NCBI GenBank assembly: GCA_028285265.1
Contig: JANQPX010000002.1
Location: forward strand, 1-64,000
DNA from: Geminicoccaceae bacterium
GTDB taxonomy: Bacteria; Pseudomonadota; Alphaproteobacteria; Geminicoccales; Geminicoccaceae
DNA length: 64,000 nt
Direction: 5' to 3'
Shown here: piece after piece, positions 60,700 to 64,000 of the stretch
Layout of the letters: every line of letters starts with the position of its first letter
Position numbering within the stretch: the stretch's first letter is position 1
The notes under the pieces: generated by a model
Seen by the model: only the letters and a program-made list of their open reading frames with translations
The model's database searches: none
Told to the model about the DNA's origin: nothing
Position numbers and translations under genes: made by a program

Positions 60700-61133
60700 T
60701 CGGAAATCGCGAAGTCAAAGGGGACATCCTGATAGAAGTATGTCAGGCAATCGACGGGACTGTCGTCGGCGCAGCGCGTGACATGCGCGGCACCGGCTGG
60801 GACATAGTAGTAGCTGCCCTTCGTCAGGGTCACGTTTGATGCCTCATCGCCATCGATTGGGTTCTCGAAGTTTCCGTCGATGACCACGGCGTGGTAGGCG
60901 GCGTCATGGGTGTGCATCGGTGTGGCCTGCCCAGGAGGAATTCTAACGAACGTGCCATGCGCACCCTTCTCACGATCGCCGGCAACAGTGGCAAAGGCGA
61001 CGGTGCCGGGGATGATGTCCTGGAATTCCACATCCGCCGATAACAGGAAAACGCCCTTGTCGTCGTTCGCCATCGCCTGTGTGCTGAACGCGGTCATCGC
61101 TAGGCCTGCAGCCGCCAACAGAGATCGCCTCAT
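60696..61133 (-). CDS. Exported cupin-domain protein
   Basis: 145 residues with signal peptide MRRSLLAAAGLAMTAFSTQAMA and a strong GAGGAGGG site. Single cupin barrel: GTFVRIPPGQATPMHTHDAAYHAVVIDG (metal-binding His/His/His pattern) and KGSYYYVPAGAAHVTRC. Two cysteines (RCADDSPVDC) could form a periplasmic disulfide. The family resembles DUF4437-like cupins of unknown reaction. It is translationally coupled to a cytoplasmic sulfurtransferase, an odd pairing across the membrane. Confidence 0.75.
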   Translation of the reverse strand: MRRSLLAAAGLAMTAFSTQAMANDDKGVFLLSADVEFQDIIPGTVAFATVAGDREKGAHGTFVRIPPGQATPMHTHDAAYHAVVIDGNFENPIDGDEASNVTLTKGSYYYVPAGAAHVTRCADDSPVDCLTYFYQDVPFDFAISE

Positions 61134-61195
61134 CAGTATGTCCCTCCTCGTTGATTAATGCCTCCCAAACATCTCAAACTCGATCAGGACAGCCC

Positions 61196-61321
61196 ATGCA
61201 CAAAATCGACTTTGACATGGACAAAACCGTTCACCGCCGCAGCTGGTCGCTCACAGGCCTGGAAGAATCGGTTGGCTGTGAGGGCAATTGCTACCTCACC
61301 GGCGATTTTGAGGAACCCTGA
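61196..61321 (+). CDS. Possible 41-residue protein
   Basis: ATG at 61196 with AGGA six bases upstream, stop TGA at 61319-61321. It reads MHKIDFDMDKTVHRRSWSLT, then GLEESVGCEGNCYLTGDFEEP, with a CxxxC pair. It occupies the gap between the cupin gene start and the AraC gene stop, on the opposite strand. The composition is protein-like, but no family is recognised; it may be a real small protein or a relic. Confidence 0.35.
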   Translation: MHKIDFDMDKTVHRRSWSLTGLEESVGCEGNCYLTGDFEEP

Positions 61322-61328
61322 GGCGGGG

Positions 61329-62201
61329 TCAGTTCAATTGCGGATTGGCGAAGTACTCGGAGGGTGAGGAACCGAATTGCTTCTTGAAGAAACGCGAAAA
61401 ATAAAGAGGATCGTCGAAGCCCAGATCGAAGGCGACTTCCTTGACCGACTTTTGGCCTGATCGCAATTCGACGCGCGCCGCGATCGCCAACCGTTCGTTG
61501 AGAACCTGTGTCGCCGTCTGCCCAAGCTCGGCTTTGAGATGCCGGTTGAGCGTGGTCGCCGTCACCCCAAGCGTGTCGCAGAAGAACGTCATATCCTTTC
61601 GATCCAGATAGTGGTGTTCAACCAGATCCTGGAACCGAAGAACCAGATCGGAGATCCTGCCATTGGGAACCGAAGGATCGGCGTCCTCCGCCGTCGTGCG
61701 AAGCTTGCATTCGGCGGCCTGCAATAGGATCGACCGCAGCGCACTGATCGAGCGCTCAGCCGCGAAAGCGCCTTTGGTCCGCACGATCTCATTCAGCTCG
61801 TCGAACCGGCTTATAAGCAAGGGCCATTCCCGTTCCGGCAGGGTGATCAGCGGTTTGCCGGCGACTCGATTGAAAACGATACCATCACAGTAGACCTCGC
61901 CACGCTTGACCCTCACGCAAAAGAAGTGGTGATGAAAGGCAAGGCTTAGGACGGTCGCGGCGCGGTCGAAGCAGATGCGTTCTCCCGGTGAGACCGGCAG
62001 CACTTGTCCCGCGATGATCGTGAGGCGTCTATTATCCAAATTGATGACTGCCCGCCCTGTCTTCTTGAAATAGATCCTGTAGAGGTCGGGCGGATAATCG
62101 GGTGGCATGCCGGCGTCGACCTGCACCCAGAGACTGGGCGGATCCGTCAGGCGTTGGACGTCGGGATCCAGGCGGGGTTCCATTGGGTTATCGGATGTCA
62201 T
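61329..62201 (-). CDS. AraC-family transcriptional regulator
   Basis: 290 residues from an ATG at 62201; an ATG at 62258 would add 19 residues, and neither has a strong site. The N-terminal half is a cupin-like sensing domain ([56 protein letters not shown]). The C-terminal half has the two AraC helix-turn-helices: [35 protein letters not shown] and [33 protein letters not shown]. It follows an MFS transporter gene on the same strand and may regulate it. Confidence 0.85.
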   Translation of the reverse strand: MTSDNPMEPRLDPDVQRLTDPPSLWVQVDAGMPPDYPPDLYRIYFKKTGRAVINLDNRRLTIIAGQVLPVSPGERICFDRAATVLSLAFHHHFFCVRVKRGEVYCDGIVFNRVAGKPLITLPEREWPLLISRFDELNEIVRTKGAFAAERSISALRSILLQAAECKLRTTAEDADPSVPNGRISDLVLRFQDLVEHHYLDRKDMTFFCDTLGVTATTLNRHLKAELGQTATQVLNERLAIAARVELRSGQKSVKEVAFDLGFDDPLYFSRFFKKQFGSSPSEYFANPQLN

Positions 62202-62267
62202 CGTCGATTCCGCATGGCGTCGTCTGCATGCTACAGCCTGGCCTTCTCCCTTGTTCATCCCGAGCGT

Positions 62268-63494
62268 TCAGGCTCTGCTGCCGACGGGACGATCCTGGCT
62301 CACCAGCCAGATCAGCGCGGCACCAGCGAGCAGCAGGAACGGGATCATGGCATAATTGACCGCGCTCCAGCCGTCGACGGGCGTGCCGCCGGAACAGTTC
62401 ATCAGACCGCCCGAGGCCAGGCTCGCCACGGTTACACAGCCAAAGACGATCATGTCGTTCAGACCCTGGGCGCGGCCGCGCTCATGCGGTGCGTGGGCTG
62501 TCGCGAGGAGACTGGTGGCGCCGATAAAGCCGAAGTTCCAGCCGAGCCCTAGGAAGATCAGCGCAGCATAGAAATTGCTTAGCGTCACGCCGGCAAGGGC
62601 GGTGATGCCGGCGACGCCCAGGATGATCAGGCCTGCGGCAATGACCCGAGGTGCGCCAAACCGCACGATCAGATGGCCGGTGAAGAAGGATGGGATGAAC
62701 ATCGCCAGGACATGAGCGGAGACGATGTCATTGGCGTCTTCATTGGTGAAGCCGCAGCCGATGACCGCAAGCGGCGTCGACGTCATCACTAGGTTCATCA
62801 ACGCATAGCTGACCATGCCGCAGACGATCGCGACCAGGATGGTCGGATTGCGCAGCAGCTCCAGCCGGGAGGCTCCCTCCGGCACGGTTTGCCCGGCGTC
62901 GCTGCTGTCGTCGCCGTCGGGAAGGTCAAGGAGGAGGAAGAGGAACATGCCGGCGAGATTCAAGACGACGATGGTCAGATAGGTGCCGAAGAAGGGAACG
63001 ACGGTCGCGTCGTAGACCAGCTTGTTCAGCTGCGGACCGAAGACAGCGGCCAGAAGCCCGCCCGCCATGACATAGGAAATGGCCTTGGGCCGGAATGCAT
63101 CCGATGCGGTGTCGGCAGCGGCAAATCGATAGAACCCCTGCGCCGACATGTAGATGCCCGTGAAGTAAGAGCCCAGGAGAAGGATGGGGAAGGATGCGAG
63201 ATACAGACCGATGGCGGCGATCGCCGCACCGACAGCGCCGGCAACGGCGCCGATGAAAAAGCCGAAACGGCGCCCCCGTCGCTGCATCAGCGGCGAGATC
63301 CAAGGCGCGGTGGTCATCGAGCCGAACACCACCAGGGAAATCGGCAGCGTGGCGAAGCAGGGATTGTCCGCCAGCATGGCACCGGCGAGGCCACCCACCA
63401 CGAAGATCATCGGCATCTGTGCACCGAGAATGGCCTGTGCCGCGACCAGCACCGTGACATTTCGCTTGGCGATAGCATCACCCGAAGGGGTCAA
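62268..63494 (-). CDS. MFS transporter
   Basis: 408 residues from a TTG start at 63494. Twelve hydrophobic segments, with the MFS loop 2-3 region reading SPLMQRRGRRFGFFIGA and a loop 8-9 RFGAPRVIAAGLIILG, and the acidic central loop LPDGDDSSDAGQTVPEG after helix 6. The sequence is of the less-characterised group with GWNFGFIGATSLLATAHAPHERGRAQGLNDM in helices 10-11. Direction and substrate are unknown. It may form an operon with the AraC gene (gap of about 66 bases). Confidence 0.85.
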   Translation of the reverse strand: MTPSGDAIAKRNVTVLVAAQAILGAQMPMIFVVGGLAGAMLADNPCFATLPISLVVFGSMTTAPWISPLMQRRGRRFGFFIGAVAGAVGAAIAAIGLYLASFPILLLGSYFTGIYMSAQGFYRFAAADTASDAFRPKAISYVMAGGLLAAVFGPQLNKLVYDATVVPFFGTYLTIVVLNLAGMFLFLLLDLPDGDDSSDAGQTVPEGASRLELLRNPTILVAIVCGMVSYALMNLVMTSTPLAVIGCGFTNEDANDIVSAHVLAMFIPSFFTGHLIVRFGAPRVIAAGLIILGVAGITALAGVTLSNFYAALIFLGLGWNFGFIGATSLLATAHAPHERGRAQGLNDMIVFGCVTVASLASGGLMNCSGGTPVDGWSAVNYAMIPFLLLAGAALIWLVSQDRPVGSRA

Positions 63495-63560
63495 TGGCCT
63501 CGATCCTTACCTAGGCGGCACCGCATCTTGGATTTCTCGCTTCATGACAGGGTTACGGTT

Positions 63561-64000
63561 CTAAGCGGCAGCTTGTTTTTTGGCGGTCGCCATGAAAACG
63601 CCGAGGCCGGCAATGACCATACCCACCCATGCAAGCGGCGGCATGATCTCGTCAAGCACAATCCAGGCGACTGCGGCGGCCATAGGCGGCACGAGGAAGA
63701 ATAGGGCGGATACTTTGGAGACCTCGCCCGCCCGGATCATGGCGAGCAGCAGACCGACGGCGATCAATGAGCTCGCGATGATTAGATATACCAGGGCGCC
63801 AATCAGCTGCCAGGTCCAGACGATCTCCATCGTTTCGAACGCGACCATGAAGGGGATGATGCCCGCCAGGCCAACGGAGAAACCCACCAGGTTCGACATC
63901 ACCGGATGCTGCGCGACGCCGAAGCGCTTTTCCCAGAGCGAGCCGCCGGTGATCCCGAAGAGCGCCAGGGACGCGAAGACGAAACCGATCACCGACGGCA
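63561..64000 (-). CDS. EamA/DMT-family transporter, C-terminal part (cut by window edge)
   Basis: About 146 residues visible, running off the right edge. It is the second EamA repeat: FASLALFGITGGSLWEKRFG, then five helices ending SALFFLVPPMAAAVAWIVLDEIMPPLAWVGMVIAGLGVFMA, the standard C-terminal end. It is an inner-membrane drug/metabolite exporter. It lies 66 bases before the MFS gene on the same strand. Confidence 0.85.
   Translation of the reverse strand, partial: PSVIGFVFASLALFGITGGSLWEKRFGVAQHPVMSNLVGFSVGLAGIIPFMVAFETMEIVWTWQLIGALVYLIIASSLIAVGLLLAMIRAGEVSKVSALFFLVPPMAAAVAWIVLDEIMPPLAWVGMVIAGLGVFMATAKKQAAA

Noticed and set aside
1-64000. tRNA or rRNA genes, CRISPR arrays, tandem repeats
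   Set aside because: I looked for clover-leaf-type ends, regularly spaced direct repeats and rRNA-like sequence and saw none; a covariance-model scan would be needed to exclude small RNAs.

Overview
The window looks like accessory, catabolism-rich DNA from an alphaproteobacterium, most probably Hyphomicrobiales/Rhizobiales. This is inferred from the GC-rich composition, the gene families (RbsABC-, UgpC/MalK-, LplBC- and Dpp-type importers, HyuAB, FCD-type GntR regulators), Rhizobium-style operon order, and IS1182/IS66-like and serine-recombinase debris. No rRNA, tRNA or CRISPR array was seen.

Layout. 1-5.6 kb: a transposase tail, a pentapeptide-repeat/TIR protein, an animal-type haem peroxidase, a small membrane protein, then recombinase and IS66 debris with a long inverted repeat. 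5.6-17.2 kb: one minus-strand run of twelve genes (amidohydrolase, MIP18/DUF59 protein, glyoxalase I, a binding-protein ABC importer with two ATPases, two permeases and a 59-aa membrane protein, aldehyde dehydrogenase, xylulokinase, ribose-5-phosphate isomerase A). 17.6-22.7 kb: a plus-strand module with an SMP-30 lactonase, an RbsBAC-type sugar importer and a VOC protein. 22.9-24.4 kb: a scar of broken genes (alcohol dehydrogenase, ABC ATPase, PLP enzyme). 24.8-35.4 kb: YjlB-type cupin, HyuB/HyuA, a second SMP-30 lactonase and a second Rbs-type importer with two permeases. 35.5-36.3 kb: a frameshifted serine recombinase.

36.3-46.4 kb resembles an alginate-oligosaccharide utilisation locus: an AlgS-AlgM1-AlgM2-AlgQ-like importer, a cytoplasmic PL15-type exolyase, an RraA-like protein and, divergently from a GntR regulator, a glucarate-dehydratase-like enolase. 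46.5 kb carries another recombinase remnant. 46.9-55.7 kb is a Dpp-type peptide importer with two M24 peptidase-fold proteins. 56-64 kb holds a DUF4269 protein, a Rieske ferredoxin/GntR/membrane di-iron hydroxylase group with twin palindromic operator candidates, a SnoaL-like protein, a cupin-rhodanese pair, an AraC regulator with an MFS transporter, and the end of an EamA transporter.

Common theme: modules made of a solute-binding-protein importer plus a few catabolic enzymes, with recombinase remnants at several module boundaries and GC-rich stem-loops just downstream of most binding-protein genes. The most unusual points are a pair resembling the accessory genes of soluble di-iron monooxygenases with no monooxygenase nearby, a PL15 locus lacking the usual DEH/KDG genes, and a predicted Rieske/hydroxylase pair under one candidate operator. 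All assignments come from reading the sequence without database searches.
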